Assembly: GCA_934541015.1 (NCBI GenBank)
Contig: CAKTDC010000010.1
Location: 25,643-89,642 of the forward strand
From: an uncultured Luteimonas sp.
Lineage (GTDB): Bacteria; Pseudomonadota; Gammaproteobacteria; Xanthomonadales; Xanthomonadaceae
Length of the DNA stretch: 64,000 nucleotides
Reading direction: 5' to 3'
In this document: positions 63,923 through 64,000 of the stretch, one piece after another
Layout: every line of letters begins with the position of its first letter
Numbering within the stretch: the stretch's first letter is position 1
Made by a program: the position numbers and the translations under genes
The notes under the pieces: model-generated
Seen by the model: the letters and a program-made list of their open reading frames with translations, nothing else
Databases searched by the model: none
What the model was told of the DNA's origin: nothing

Positions 63923-64000
63923 CTCTAACAATTCCGTAAGGAGCTTCCTGTCAACCCCGAGTGCATGATGTCCGTGCCTTGAGCTTCAGGCTTTTGCTGC
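63923..64000 (+). other. attC9, start only (runs past or degenerates at the window edge)
   Basis: CTCTAAC at 63923-63929, preceded by GGGCAGCC, complements the start of cassette 9 (TTAGAGGG). No R' GTTRRRY is found in the remaining 71 bp, and the sequence after it does not resemble the other attC cores. It is either a long divergent attC or the decayed right edge of the array. Confidence 0.6.

Larger units (their letters stand above)
56758..64000 (+). mobile_element. Integron gene-cassette array, nine cassettes, integrase not in window
   Basis: Nine consecutive cassettes, all genes on the + strand, each followed by an attC. Cassette spans: 56759-57387, 57388-58143, 58144-58750, 58751-59612, 59613-60270, 60271-60715, 60716-62730, 62731-63502 and 63503 to beyond the window. 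In every case the first bases after the crossover are the reverse complement of the bases just before the closing attC core (e.g. TTAGCCCATCAT with ATGATGGGCTAA in cassette 2), as required for a circular intermediate. Composition is clearly less GC-rich than the host. With no integrase at the attI end it is CALIN-like as far as can be seen. Confidence 0.95.

Overview
The window is about 70% GC over its first 56.6 kb and reads as the chromosome of a gammaproteobacterium of the Xanthomonadaceae/Lysobacteraceae type (Lysobacter, Luteimonas or Stenotrophomonas-like). This rests on the gene order pyrG-kdsA-eno-ftsB-ispD-ispF-truD / surE-pcm-nlpD, many GTG/TTG starts, 4-bp stop/start overlaps, and dispersed 'GTCATCCC(C/G)G' REP-like hairpins. 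The genus is an inference.

Region by region. 1-3.5 kb is a selenocysteine decoding locus: selA (cut by the window edge), selB and tRNA-Sec. 3.5-7.1 kb holds a permease, a Tat-exported aldo/keto reductase, and a possible secreted effector with a lipoprotein partner. 7.4-10.9 kb is an FdhF/YdeP-type molybdopterin oxidoreductase with fdhD and a small winged-helix-like protein. The oxidoreductase uses Cys, not Sec. 11-13.6 kb is a c-di-GMP pair: an HD-GYP protein lacking its HD histidine, and a degenerate-GGDEF/EAL protein. 13.8-34.9 kb is a mix of housekeeping and envelope genes: GFA enzyme, lipoproteins, a second Tat aldo/keto reductase, cyclophilin, PadR plus membrane sensor, CocE-type hydrolase, PHA depolymerase, methyltransferase, HemJ/CopD-like protein, diguanylate cyclase, patatin, alkaline phosphatase, and two solute symporters. 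35-44.5 kb has two NlpC/P60 hydrolases, a SlyD-like FKBP, a DUF418 protein, a DadA-like oxidoreductase overlapping glutathione reductase, N-formylglutamate amidohydrolase and parE. 44.9-56.5 kb is the conserved core cluster from a globin through pyrG to the nlpD-like gene.

The most striking part is 56.75-64.0 kb. GC and codon use drop abruptly and the sequence becomes an integron gene-cassette array. An attI-like site is followed by nine cassettes, eight of them closed by complete attC sites of one family. There is no integrase gene at the attI end, so within this window it is an integrase-less array (CALIN-like). Every cassette has mutually complementary ends, as expected of units excised as circles and inserted by an integron integrase. 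The cargo is (1) an HNH protein with an Asn-Gly repeat, (2) an HhH-GPD glycosylase-like protein, (3) a PD-(D/E)XK-like protein, (4) a clear ANT(3'')/AadA streptomycin/spectinomycin adenylyltransferase homologue, (5, 6) two exported proteins with TonB-C-terminal-like domains, (7) a single-chain GmrSD/SspE-like DUF262-DUF1524 nuclease, (8) a second PD-(D/E)XK-like protein and (9) a small exported protein. Five of nine cassettes therefore encode nuclease or DNA-repair folds, which suggests a defence-rich array. One carries a relative of a resistance gene that is common in mobile class 1 integrons.
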